Source: Jaenimonas drosophilae (lineage: Eukaryota > Euglenozoa > Kinetoplastea > Trypanosomatida > Trypanosomatidae). From it: a stretch of 64,000 bases of DNA. This document shows, piece by piece, positions 28,901 through 37,351 of the stretch. Below the pieces are notes generated by a model, which had not been told where the DNA came from, made no database searches, and saw nothing but the letters and a program-made list of their open reading frames with translations. Every line of letters starts with the position of its first letter. The stretch's first letter is position 1. Position numbers and translations under genes: made by a program. The stretch spans positions 1-64,000 of the forward strand of contig JASAON010001624.1 of assembly GCA_030849065.1 (NCBI GenBank). The letters run 5' to 3'.

Positions 28901-31620
28901 TGACGGCTCTCTTCTTTTTTCTCAGTCGAAATATGGAATCTCTGCATGTTTCCTTCATGGTGGAGGCACTTCGGAATGAGATGCCCAAGGAGACACCATT
29001 GGTATCGGAGGACCCCCTCGGGCACTCACCCCATCGAAGTGTGTGGGAGCAGATGGCAGCTGAGCGAACTTCCCAAGCGGACATCTCCAGTCTGTTTGGT
29101 GCGCCTGCGGCAGACATGGAGGAAGATGGCCGAGATGGCCGTTGCTTGGAGGCCTCAACGGAGGAGCTACTGGCGGGAAGCTGCGCGACGGTGCATTGCG
29201 CCATTGCCTTGCCCATCCTTCAGCAGCTACGGCGGTACACGACGGAGGTGGTGAGCGCTCTGGGACCTGTCGCTGCAAAAGTGAGTGGGGAGGCCCCTGA
29301 TTCTCGTCGGTGGTGGTGGCCGTATGCACACGCCCTACTTGCAAATTACGGCTTGGTGCTGATTGCGGGAAGTCTGGGCGGACTGGCAGAAGGTGTCCTG
29401 CACTCGTGTAGGTTCCGCGGCAAGCCCCTGAGCCGTAGGTCTCCAGGATCGTCACGGCATTCCCCGTCCCGATGCGCTGACTACTCTCGACTTGTTGGTG
29501 ATCCGAGTGGGGTGATGCTGGATGCCGACCACGCTCTTAACCTCCTCGCAGAACTTCTCCGGGAGAAGGTGATGTGCGTGGCTCATCGTCTAGGTCGCGA
29601 GGCCTCCTTTCCCATGTCGAAGGAGGACTCTCGCCGCTGCTCGTTATTGCCACTCACGGAGTTGATCTTTCGGCAGGTGGAGGTGCTGCTTCCATCTGCT
29701 CTCTCAGCTTCTCCGACGGGTCGATCCTTGCACACTGTGCCGCCCCTTCATCCACTCGATGCTCTCCACACGCGACTTCGTGAGCTCGCTAAGCACCACT
29801 GGGCGATGCACCGGCTGCTGCACCTCCTCGAGGCCACTCCTGACGCCCACGATGCCCGCGTTTTTGGGAACTGGCTGGTTGTTGCATCAACCGCAGCGGG
29901 AGAGGGAGGGGGTAGCCACGTACGGCACGAGAGAAACCCATCGCAGTCGTTTGGTGGCAGCGTGTCGTCGTCTTCTCCGTTCAGCAACAGCACTCCCGGA
30001 AACCAGAAGAACCTTCCAGCTTTTTATCGCGCGGTGCTTCATTTTCTAGAGTCGCTGTGTCTGCGCCGCTACCTCCACCCTGACGCACAGCGTGCGTGGC
30101 TGCTTCACCTCTCCTTCGAGTCCTCCACGTCTACCGGGCGAGGGAAGGTGGCCAGCCTCACCACTGACCGTCTTCTCTTGCACCAATGCACTCACGCCGT
30201 GACGGGGGTGGACTACGACCACGCCAGCGGTGACGCCCTGGCGTGGACGTCGGACGAAGGAACACGTGTGGGGTCCAGCTTCCGGGAGATTCTTGCCGGC
30301 GACAACGCCAGTGCCATGCAGCGGCTCGCGATTGAGCGAGAGTTGGCCAGCACAGCCCTAACGCAGGGTCGCTGCTCCGACTCTCAGAGTGCTTCTCAAG
30401 CATCAAGTTCCAAGCGCAGTGTATCCTCCATCGTTGCCAACTCCATGCCCTCGTCGCATCCTCATCTTCCACTGTACCTTGCCACCAATCGAGAGGAGGG
30501 GCTGCTGCTCTACGGGTATCAGTCCACCACCTGCCTCGGGCGCTTCGCGCTTCCCTCCACCGCACGTGGCTCGCATCCGTCCACGAAGGCAGCCTTTTCT
30601 CCGGATGGCTACATGGTTGCGGTTGGCTTGGAAGATGGGTCGGTTGTGGGTTGGCGTTTTTGCGTCGGTACGGACAACATGCCCACCTTTTGCTACGCGG
30701 ATCTCTTCCCCTCATCTGGGATTCGGGCTGTGCTCTTTTGCGAGCATCGCAGCTCAGCCATTGCTGTGGTGGGCATGGCCGTGGAGCCACGGGTGGCAGT
30801 TGCACGACATGTGGGTGGGTGGGCCAAGGAAAGTGGGTCGTCACCATCGTCATCCATCACAACGCATCGCAAGACCAAGTTGCAGAAACAGCGGGTTGGT
30901 GAGGTGCTAGTGGTGGATTGTGTCGTGTCTCCTGGTGAGGTGGTTGCGCGATGCGCGCTTCCCTTTGTACCAGACTTTGCTGTCATGGTTCCCTCGCTCG
31001 ATGCCGTTCTCGCAGTTTCGGCGGAGGGCTTTATGGCCTTGTATGAGGTGGGTTATGGCCGTCTCTCTCTCATCAACATGACAGATGTGAATGAGGCATG
31101 GGGGAACCGGCGAACGGCCTCTATGCAGCTCTCGTCCTCTGCTCTCACCGTCTCTCCTGTTCGTCGCCACGCCCCGACGCTGCCCGAGACCGATGACCAA
31201 CACCGACGACTACAGACGGTGACGGCCATGGCGGTGAGTGCCTACGACCCACTGGTGGCAATTGGAACCTCGGGTGGCTACGCATTTGTCTTCACTGTGG
31301 ATGCCATTGCTGGCGCTGCTCGGCAGTACGCTAGTTGGCAACACGCACAAGGAATGGACCCCTACGTCTTCTACGCCGACGGCTCGGTGACAGGGGAGCG
31401 CGCCGGAGCTGCCACCTCCAGTTCGTACGCACCCGAATCACAATCGGTACTCTGGTCCGCAACACTCATTCAAGTCGCTCCGCTTCTCACGTCTCAGTGT
31501 ACTGTGGAAGACCTCGCCTTCACTCCATCCGCGCTTCTCGCTGGCCTTCGGGACGGAAAAGTTGTTGCCGCAAGCTTGGTTCCTCAAGCACTAGAGCAGT
31601 CGGTGGCATCTCTGCACTAG
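22912..31620 (+). CDS. RAV1: RAV1/DMX-like protein, V-ATPase regulator (2902 aa)
   Basis: This is a very large protein whose length fits the DMXL/Rabconnectin-Rav1 family (yeast Rav1 is shorter, DMXL1 about 3000). The diagnostic block lies at about residues 1535-1625: a cysteine-containing helix ending KAQNQTKLSAFFSRPFGEE, then RTAAEANAYAAVGKG and YGAAFFVLAGNHRCAAQII, corresponding to the Rav1p C-terminal domain in which the L-ARW/F-x-RTAALKNAY-x-AAAFFLLAG pattern is conserved. The N-terminal ~1000 residues read as diverged beta-propellers, and about 2460-2900 shows WD-like blades (SPDGYMVAVGLEDGSVVGWRF). The family acts in RAVE, which reassembles V1 on V0 of the vacuolar ATPase. I place the start at the first ATG, 22912, since the upstream in-frame extension begins with GTG and crosses the pyrimidine-rich acceptor region. 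Confidence 0.8.
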   Translation: MKSEQIHSNRPNPSVYFPQRCSHVAHGFNHRGELRTALIAGGRLVVFKEAFRVGESSPLQQYFSLDKRGPPLPTPNPGDSSIPDEAESLLVRGVSVCPFTEDVVRVVVATNHGVLIFEMRDEADRGCSVAPPGSGGQISDAHEPKSVRSHGQWIATMHGEHAHLPSDNHGKSVPNHIVPVLASSSAPWGQPLHGCLLLLDGVSSYSALAGTPLHRSLHSVSEHPSFILSTNGSPLTKHSPSIPAASADAASAHHRMCVPAGVRRVEFLSENALLLLSRDEVALVILDTAPSTNPLVRVGRLAWQSKGAYRLVATSPVNRHVALALESSTVIVFPCQFSDQLLPAPGPLRPSQHDPALNLRSVSVLASPLYTPTAPLVAELPVFSASGRDGREDEFATVGEGVALSHRGIVASLGSYSVVRLAWHRLTSYTLLCVHCVDPSSGENFLVLYSLQRIRSIRHFTNVFQSSVDSEEEFSLVAKQADSVNRSTPPLGSPSTALLQLVPVGRIAMNPPAGPSAGPPVRSSVGPNFASQGAPFTLLVPRFDRFESSTHNLCSYLQLLHVEADGSVGSSSYALGGHTARLMEKQARTVQCARLLAPLLRLYGDLTHVEVLPAWRSSLSLPAASEDDTITQQFCCRLRCVLHFDCSASRGVVAVVLIDLGAETIRVEHFLAVGSAPVLALKPVRRSPGSPGSIQLIAGVMGKLGHSANSASSFPKCSGDLREWCHGVLILSQRMTASGHVEVMASGVCPLEPHLSEDLTECAGASDGHIAATPNLADHEASDMDVERYLEAVAPEKIRFLPALLKACGNDAGKLLRQLVAKYGTDHDHLVASPPCSNTSAEYEYPGTPIGVSIDDTAMQEDGVQLIVSVTSPSGMSASRLHYSMTLPSSNLALLFATGSRLLPVPGVLLPVAGYTVAGEVLGNETTIQTNTVPTTSRLKPCCHIHRCDGHAGWIVEVQSPTLALPWVVTISSEAEDGTAAASVMDFRGEEEADSAVGCMGEVVVQVVRAEVALLCSNDTILAVVVRVVRRKGEDTDGYLQLRLYGCSAVQHVSSDAEVSSTQLEAVVPGISSFSLSSHGEVIVVIQGCRTERLLRCFPNTNADTTGAPSRFRYCQDSAWDGSASAAGDGLCGIAAMEPMHSMRPSAWRASAKFLGGQESSMVREVQWIVSTMESDALWRREGGFALIGEEDTARQQPLATMEGLGSSDGVPHYHPDVLMQLLGMARWSLLSALLLRLRDAVCAEASCAEARETMCYSAAASVSGEAPAADSMVRSSSSVTPAELAHLLCSRSGGMDGGGARLTGEYMGRRRKLAPSGMELHSHTSFDDGSKRLSEVFSTENQAMLADLMHSLPQVELAGLSSTDMLELLCIMEALHAASGFSCSVDEAASRFFLFHKLNTLRRRLNLPNYLTSHRTDEQEKKGGGRVDPASIFFFAEGHTAARSIHTASFLWAAMSDSQSSIVEELFSVPGGASLVSAIPLSASSTINLSDLELSGAAFWLRSTPQLRKLTELIARNEYQATKDVTRCALMYCLAQKVGTLAALCKAQNQTKLSAFFSRPFGEEKHRTAAEANAYAAVGKGMPLYGAAFFVLAGNHRCAAQIILQRSHNPSLALLVLRCGAPNLSTLMEDLLWYRQQRDSEAATCGVMDMWESTCVDWLNSQPEEMICAMQRISAHPTGHPEVLCALRYAREKVATLTGPRARRFLSPTQELVCLMRLGRYCMAREMQLNGLLNFRDALEVLREVVESQAEGHDTDVGTLHGATRSRAPATKMEADFTTGTLHFKMDSDDDEYPAVQPPAPSTMADDEATKAVDTVMPTSLTELQHVLRIVRAELRYAFRKLNAQGLLTEDELAVLEWQDGAAEGSKETEVARSPTAMEEDAVMFYHVAALVSVCSNAPMLEVEGRMAGLISHALPRPNELEVRPNTPQREHENEGSAPLCAILVLLLHWALSVVAWRTQDVVLAMALRLLNRSEVINGREVQKCDGADSSSVHPVTALFFFLSRNMESLHVSFMVEALRNEMPKETPLVSEDPLGHSPHRSVWEQMAAERTSQADISSLFGAPAADMEEDGRDGRCLEASTEELLAGSCATVHCAIALPILQQLRRYTTEVVSALGPVAAKVSGEAPDSRRWWWPYAHALLANYGLVLIAGSLGGLAEGVLHSCRFRGKPLSRRSPGSSRHSPSRCADYSRLVGDPSGVMLDADHALNLLAELLREKVMCVAHRLGREASFPMSKEDSRRCSLLPLTELIFRQVEVLLPSALSASPTGRSLHTVPPLHPLDALHTRLRELAKHHWAMHRLLHLLEATPDAHDARVFGNWLVVASTAAGEGGGSHVRHERNPSQSFGGSVSSSSPFSNSTPGNQKNLPAFYRAVLHFLESLCLRRYLHPDAQRAWLLHLSFESSTSTGRGKVASLTTDRLLLHQCTHAVTGVDYDHASGDALAWTSDEGTRVGSSFREILAGDNASAMQRLAIERELASTALTQGRCSDSQSASQASSSKRSVSSIVANSMPSSHPHLPLYLATNREEGLLLYGYQSTTCLGRFALPSTARGSHPSTKAAFSPDGYMVAVGLEDGSVVGWRFCVGTDNMPTFCYADLFPSSGIRAVLFCEHRSSAIAVVGMAVEPRVAVARHVGGWAKESGSSPSSSITTHRKTKLQKQRVGEVLVVDCVVSPGEVVARCALPFVPDFAVMVPSLDAVLAVSAEGFMALYEVGYGRLSLINMTDVNEAWGNRRTASMQLSSSALTVSPVRRHAPTLPETDDQHRRLQTVTAMAVSAYDPLVAIGTSGGYAFVFTVDAIAGAARQYASWQHAQGMDPYVFYADGSVTGERAGAATSSSYAPESQSVLWSATLIQVAPLLTSQCTVEDLAFTPSALLAGLRDGKVVAASLVPQALEQSVASLH

Positions 31621-31890
31621 CTGAGATCATGCCTTCACCTCTGGCTGAGTACGAGTACTACTTCACACCATCGATGGGTATACACATGTTCTGATCATCA
31701 GATTGGGACACCATCAGTGATTCATTGCTGCTGACTACACATAAATTTTCATGCTGTGTGTAGATGAGATGCTGTTATTCGTCACCATCGTTTGGCTTCA
31801 TTCTCTTGGATCCACCTCTACAGGAAGGAAACTCTTTGATTCACATTTTAGTCTTATCGCGTTCCATACTACATCGAACAGCGCTTCATC

Positions 31891-32214
31891 ATGCTGCGCC
31901 GCTCAGCCGCTTTTCTTGTTGGCGTCCATGGGGATGTCTTTGTCTCTGTGGTGAAGGATAAGCGCTACCTCGATCACCGTCTTGCGTTGCTGGGAAAGGA
32001 GGATCCGAACTTCAAACCACGCAAACTCAGCGACGATGATGTACGACGCTTCACCAGCTCCATCGGCTCGGCGGAGGCGCTCTTCAATCAGCAGGCTGGA
32101 GCCATTCCCACCAGCATTGTGGACGAGGATACCGGACGTGTCATTGGAAGCGCGCAGCCTGACCCGACGCGATATGGCGACTGGGAAACCAACGGACGCT
32201 GCTGCGACTTCTAG
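31891..32214 (+). CDS. SDHAF4: Succinate dehydrogenase assembly factor 4
   Basis: This 107-residue protein has a short basic N-terminal presequence (MLRRSAAFLVGVHG) for mitochondrial import and the family signature at its very C-terminus, DPTRYGDWETNGRCCDF. That corresponds to the conserved PTRYGDWE-x-x-GRC-x-DF ending of SDHAF4 (DUF1674). Family members bind flavinated SDHA in the matrix and promote its assembly into complex II. Length and layout match the family. The ATG at 31891 is the first in frame. It is much smaller than its neighbours but well supported by the C-terminal motif. Confidence 0.92.
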   Translation: MLRRSAAFLVGVHGDVFVSVVKDKRYLDHRLALLGKEDPNFKPRKLSDDDVRRFTSSIGSAEALFNQQAGAIPTSIVDEDTGRVIGSAQPDPTRYGDWETNGRCCDF

Positions 32215-32854
32215 TCTGTAGAGCATCGTGGATGCACAGATAGCTGATACCCCTCATATCTCTTGGTCCTTCACTTCGGGCGTGAGAACTGCCGTCGCAG
32301 TCGCGGCAGATGAACACCCTTAGGCCCCTGTGGGCTCTATTCCAAGCTTTCATTTTGATTGCTGTGTGTTGGTTTTTTCTTTTCGAAGGATGCCTCTCTC
32401 TGCTGCAGTCCTGTATCGTCTCTGCCATGACAACTTCATTTTGTTCCGCTTCTTCTACTTTTCTTGTGTAGTTTCGCTCAGATTACGTTCTGCACGCCTT
32501 TTTCCTCTCCATCCAGAGGAACCTTTTCGGCTGATCTGATAGGGTTCGAGGCTTTCTTCGTGCCCTCATCATTGAGTTGCCTTCTCCAACAGCGCGTCAG
32601 GCCACTTCTCCGTCATCTCGGCGGTTATACTGGCATCCCTCACTGCGGGAGATAGAAAGTCCTCTCAATCAATATAACCTCTTTGGTGCACGTGATAGGC
32701 TGCATTTGGCAGCGCGGGGTTTTGTTTTGACGTCCGCTTCGTTTCATCTCGAAACGGTCACACATAAACGCCTCTGATAATAGATCTCATCCCTTTTTTT
32801 TTTCCTAGTTCATTCGAACCCACAGCAGCGCCGGCACTCCACCCACCGCAGCCA
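32215..32854. other. Intergenic region
   Basis: T/C-rich segments at about 32360-32400 and 32430-32530, and TTTTTTTTTTCCTAG at 32793-32807, are candidate trans-splice signals; the last one lies about 48 nt before the next ATG. The 49-codon frame from 32390 is not convincing. No RNA gene was recognised. Confidence 0.55.
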
Positions 32855-34324
32855 ATGTCGATGCAACTCTTTAGTTTTGGCCACCCGTGCGAGCACCAAC
32901 TTCGTCGTGCTTGCATTGGTGGATCGAGTTGCCCCCTCAACGGCTACCCGGACAACTGGTGTTGCAGCTACATCAAGGGCAAAATCAACTTCAAGCGCGA
33001 TAAGCCATGCGAGGGCCTTCGCTGCCGATGGGGCTTCACCCATCCCTCGCAGACTCAGTTTGACGATGTCACCCAGGTACTCAATGAGAGTCGCCCCATA
33101 GCTGCCAAGATTGATGAGGCCGAAGAGGATGAGCTCCTCTCCTTCCACATCGACAACGTCCACCTTGCCGATACCGTTCAGTGCTCTTTGCACATGATGC
33201 GCCACCCACCTAGCAGCTGTGCGCGACGAGTGGGGCAACTCCTAGCATTCGCCGCAGTGAAGGCTGGTGACGCCAAGCTCTTCATGCAGCTACTCAAGAC
33301 CATGAAGAAGCCGGTGGATAACTACATTCTCGGGGCCTATCGTTACCTCACCCAGGGCAACCTCCCTACCCCGCAGCAGCCTCCTGCCCCGGCGAATGCC
33401 CCCGCCACCAAAGGGGCCAAGAAGGCAGCTGCCGCACACGTCATCAAGAAGGAGGATGTTGCGGAGGACCTCAAGAATGATATGGTGGATCTGATGAACG
33501 CCGCACTTAGTCAAGGTGGTCACCTCGTCGATCGTGAGGACCAGCACACGCTCCAGGGGGTTTTTATCATGGCCCTTAAGCAGTACCCCAAGTCCAACAA
33601 GAAGCGCCAGGAAATGCTGGAGGCGGCAGTAGGAAAGTTCGTGAACCGTCAGGCGCCGAAGCCGGCCCCGGTGGCGACCCCTTCCGTAGCGAAGGAGGCC
33701 ACGAATGGAACGGCAACCGCCCCGCCCCCGCCGGCCGCCCCCGTGGCAGCCGAGGCGGCTGCTCCAGCGGCAGTGGCTTCTGGAGAGGCCCGGACGAAAC
33801 CCGCTGCCGCTCTCCGTGAAGAGCCCGGAACCCCCGGGTCAGAGAACCGACGCAGCGCTCCGACCACTCCGCAGCGTCCCCCAGCCCCTGAGGCCACCAC
33901 CGGCTCCAAGAATGTGAGCCCGTCTCTGCCACGGGCCGCACTCCTAGGCATCAGCCAGGTTGCCGTTACCGCGCGAACGGCAACGCCCCCACGGAGTACC
34001 TATGACCCCCTTCGCACTGATCTTCCCCTCCCCAAGATGCTCATCCTTGGCGGTCTCTTTGCTCTGGACCCTGCCTACGCTAGTTCTGCACCCTTGGGTG
34101 CCGCAAGTGCGGTCAAGTGCGCTCCCCCAACACGGGACATGTTTCAGGCTGCTGCCATGCCTGGCGTGACCAGCGGGCAGGCAGCCTCTGCACAGCCACA
34201 CCCACGGTCTTCCTCTGGTGCCCTCTTCATGGACAACGTGTTTGGAAACTTTTCCACCGACCCCAACTTCCAGTTTGACGCGGCGCAGCTGCTGAAGGAT
34301 ATTGACGACGGTTGGGCCAACTAG
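32855..34324 (+). CDS. Cys-rich CCCH-like zinc-finger protein (489 aa)
   Basis: The first ~65 residues hold Cys12, His14, Cys20, Cys26, Cys36, Cys37, Cys52, Cys57 and His63. The end, KPCEGLRCRWGFTHP, resembles the last half of a CCCH finger (C-x4-C-x5-H), but the upstream spacing is not standard. A helical region (about 70-165) follows, then a Pro/Ala-rich linker, a second helical block (about 190-270), and a long low-complexity Ala/Pro/Thr tail. Trypanosomatids use many CCCH proteins to control mRNA stability and translation, so an RNA-binding role is a reasonable inference. The ATG at 32855 is the first in frame, with a second Met two codons later. Confidence 0.75.
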   Translation: MSMQLFSFGHPCEHQLRRACIGGSSCPLNGYPDNWCCSYIKGKINFKRDKPCEGLRCRWGFTHPSQTQFDDVTQVLNESRPIAAKIDEAEEDELLSFHIDNVHLADTVQCSLHMMRHPPSSCARRVGQLLAFAAVKAGDAKLFMQLLKTMKKPVDNYILGAYRYLTQGNLPTPQQPPAPANAPATKGAKKAAAAHVIKKEDVAEDLKNDMVDLMNAALSQGGHLVDREDQHTLQGVFIMALKQYPKSNKKRQEMLEAAVGKFVNRQAPKPAPVATPSVAKEATNGTATAPPPPAAPVAAEAAAPAAVASGEARTKPAAALREEPGTPGSENRRSAPTTPQRPPAPEATTGSKNVSPSLPRAALLGISQVAVTARTATPPRSTYDPLRTDLPLPKMLILGGLFALDPAYASSAPLGAASAVKCAPPTRDMFQAAAMPGVTSGQAASAQPHPRSSSGALFMDNVFGNFSTDPNFQFDAAQLLKDIDDGWAN

Positions 34325-35051
34325 TACGCACAAATCCATCCTCATGTCCCCCTCCCCTCCTCCTCCTTCTCTCCTTTCCCCATGAACTCAGCACACCTGC
34401 AGGTCATACCTCAATGTGAAGGGAACCCGCACGGCGGCAGGCAGTCGGCGTAGCAGGACTGTGTATGGCGCTATTTTTCTTCACGTTTCTACTCTCTGTG
34501 GTGCGCCGCATACTAAGCTCATCGACACAGACATTGGGAACCACTAGAAGATTGTGGAAGAGGTGTTGGTGAATGGGCGGTGGTGTGTGTGTAAGATGGG
34601 CGTGAGAGAGCTTGATTCCTGTTTTTATTTTTGTGTGTGTGGAGGGATGTAACAACATGACACTAAGAAGTCCCCCCCATCCCGTGGTTATCTGAGTTCG
34701 TTTGGTAGTGGCGGGTACGACGTGCTGGTGATTCTTTTCATGATCCCCCCCCCACTCCTCCCCTCCAGCCACAATGATTGTGGTGGTGATGGATGTGGTT
34801 GAAGGAGGAGTTTTTCGTGAATCTGTAGCCATTGGGTGGCACGTACCTACTCTCTCCTCTTCGTGGGGCCCTCACCCCCCGTTTCCCCTACCTCCCCACA
34901 CGAGGCCACTAACGTTGTATCTCTCTCTCTCTGTGTGCTTCCATCAATTGCCTCTTCTTCTTCTTCTTTCATGTCTCTCCACTAATCTCCACCAAAGAGT
35001 AATTTGAGCAGCAGTCACGCCTACCTCGTCTAGAACCCCTCAGTTTCTCCG
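34325..35051. other. Intergenic region, long UTRs
   Basis: It is rich in C runs and (CT)n. The tract CCTCTTCTTCTTCTTCTTTC (34951-34970), with more pyrimidines up to AG at 34996-34997, is the likely acceptor for the helicase mRNA. No gene is seen. Confidence 0.6.
34951..34997 (+). promoter_or_regulatory. Predicted spliced-leader acceptor of the helicase gene
   Basis: A long pyrimidine tract is followed by the first AG at 34996-34997, 54 nt before the ATG at 35052. Confidence 0.6.
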
Positions 35052-37351
35052 ATGAGCTACGACGATCATCATCATCCTAGTGCTTCCCCGGGCCAGTACT
35101 CGCCAGCGCCGCAGTACAACGGAGGCGGGGGCGGTGGAGGAGGAGGCGGTCGCTATGGCGGCGGTGGCGGTTACGGTGGCGGTGGCGGTGGTGGCTACCA
35201 CCACGATCGCATGGGTGGTCTTGGCTCGAACCTTCGCAACATCAATTGGAATGAGGTTCAGCAGGTTTCTACCCAATGGAACTTTTACAAGCCCCAGGAG
35301 GCTCGCAGCGATGAAGAGATTGGCAAGTGGATGTCCGAGCACAGCATTACCATTTACGGTGAACGCGTGCCACAGCCGATGCTCTGCTTCTCTGATTTGG
35401 TGGCGCCAGATGCCGTTCACCAGGGTTTCGTTGATGCCGGCTTCAGTGCACCCACCGCCATTCAATCCGTGGCATGGCCTATTCTGCTCAACTCCCGCGA
35501 TGTCGTGGGTGTCGCTCGTACGGGCTCTGGCAAGACCATGGCATTCATGATCCCCGCCGCGCTGCACATCATGGCCCAGCCCCCACTCCGACCCGGAGAT
35601 GGCCCCATCGCGCTGGTCCTCGCCCCCACCCGCGAGCTCGCCGTCCAGATTGAGGGCGAAACCCGCAAGGCCCTCGCTCGTGTGCCGAATGTTATCACCA
35701 CCTGCATCTATGGCGGCAGCCCCAAGGGACCACAGATGCGCGCGCTGCGGGCTGGTGTGCACGTCTGCATCGCCACCCCTGGCCGTCTCATTGACATGCT
35801 CGAGGCTCAGTCCACCAACCTCCTCCGTGTGACCTTCCTCGTCCTGGATGAGGCGGACCGCATGCTCGACATGGGCTTTGAGGACCAGATCCGTAAGATT
35901 TGCTCCCAGATCCGAACCGACCGTCAGACGCTCATGTTCTCTGCGACGTGGCCCAAGGAGATCCGCAACCTGGCGGCAAGCTTCCAGCGCGATTTCATCC
36001 GCGTCCACGTCGGCTCTGAGGAGCTCGTGGCCAATGCCGATGTGAAGCAGCACGTTCTCTGCGTCCCACCGTATGATAAGGAGCAGCGCCTGGAGGAGAT
36101 TCTCCGCTCCGTCGGACCTCAGCGTGTGCTGATCTTTGTGAAGACGAAGCGCTCGGCAGACTCCCTGCACCTGCGTCTGCGCCAGGCACTTCGCCAGCCC
36201 GTTCTCGTTATCCACGGCGATAAGGAACAGTCGAGCCGTGACTACGTGATTGACCGCTTCCGCCATGATGAGCGCGCGGTTTTGGTGGCCACCGATGTGG
36301 CTGCTCGTGGTCTGGACATCAAGAATCTCGACGTCGTCGTGAATTTTGACTTGCCCACCAACATCGAAGATTATGTGCATCGTATTGGTATGTGAGAACC
36401 TTTCCTTTCATTCATTCATTTTTTTTTTGTTTCGTTGGGATTGTTGTGGTGCGTGCCTTGTGCGTGGTGGCGGCGGCGGCGGTCACTGCGATCTCTCCGT
36501 GGGATGGTTCTGTGTGCCGCGTCGTGATTTTTTGGTCTTTTCCTTCCCCCCCTTCCCCTCTCCTGCCCCTTGAGGCTGGGTCAGTGAACTGCGCACTTGG
36601 TCCCTGGGGACCAGTGGAGTTGGTTGCTGATGACCGCTCAGGGTGGGCACACACACTGCTGTATTCCTGTGCTCTTCCTCATGCCTCTCCTCCTCTTCAC
36701 TCTCATCCACTTCCTTAGCCTCTATTCATGTTTTCGTGTATGACTTTTTTTTTTTTTTTCATTTTTCACCTTTTTCTTGTGTCAAACCACCGCACACGCA
36801 TATCGCCTCCACACCACTTCTTTCCCTTATCCAACCTACTTTTGTTTCTGATGCATATCTGAACTACACCACAACGTCTGCTTCCCTCTCTCCTCTACCC
36901 TCATCATCATCATTGGCTTTCTTATTATCGTACAGGTCGTACGGGACGCGCGGGCAAATCAGGTGATGCGTACACCTTTGTCTGCAACAATGATCCGAGC
37001 AAGACCATTCGTGACCTCATTGATATCCTAACCAGGGCCAACCAGACCGTGCCCCCAGAGGTCTTTGGCCTCGCCGGTACCTCCCACTCCTACCGCGGCC
37101 GAGGAGGTCCTCGACGTGGTGGCTACTACGGCCGCGGTGGTGGCGGCAACTATGGCCGACCCAACTACCACAACCCTGGCGGCAACTTTCACCATCACCA
37201 CCACGGTGGCGGCGGCGGCGGCGGCGGGATGCAATACCCACCACAGAGCGGATATGGCGGTGCGGCCCAGGGTATGCCCGGATCCCCCAACGGTGGCAAT
37301 CCTATGAACCCCATGCACTCCATGCGGCAGGAGAGCTTTAGCCCCTACTAA
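35052..37351 (+). CDS. DBP2B: DEAD-box RNA helicase, DBP2/DDX5 type, with one cis-intron
   Basis: Coding exons are 35052-36387 and 36936-37351, joined within a Gly codon to give 583 residues. The N-terminus is Gly/Tyr-rich (RGG-like, about 20-55). Motifs are in order: Q motif (GFSAPTAIQ), motif I ARTGSGKT near 155, PTRELA, TPGR, DEAD at 266-269, SAT, then the second RecA domain with ATDVAARGLD and motif VI HRIGRTGRAGKSG. Motif VI is complete only after removal of the intron; without splicing the frame ends at a TGA three codons past the junction. The C-terminus is again RGG/Gly/His-rich. The family acts in RNA remodelling and mRNP or ribosome metabolism. In T. brucei the DBP2B helicase is one of only two genes shown to have a cis-intron, so orthology is likely. 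Confidence 0.93.
36388..36935 (+). other. Spliceosomal cis-intron (548 nt) in the DEAD-box helicase
   Basis: The donor is ATTG/GTATGTGAG and the acceptor TTATTATCGTACAG/GTCG. Splicing joins G at 36387 to GT at 36936, restoring Gly in HRIGRTGR. A pyrimidine-rich stretch (about 36880-36930) precedes the acceptor, and CTGAAC at 36859-36864 is a possible branch region. The intron has several in-frame stops. Confidence 0.93.

Noticed and set aside
35040..36380. Long minus-strand open frame (446 codons) opposite the helicase
   Set aside because: The plus strand has all DEAD-box motifs; the antisense frame arises from its GC-rich codon bias.
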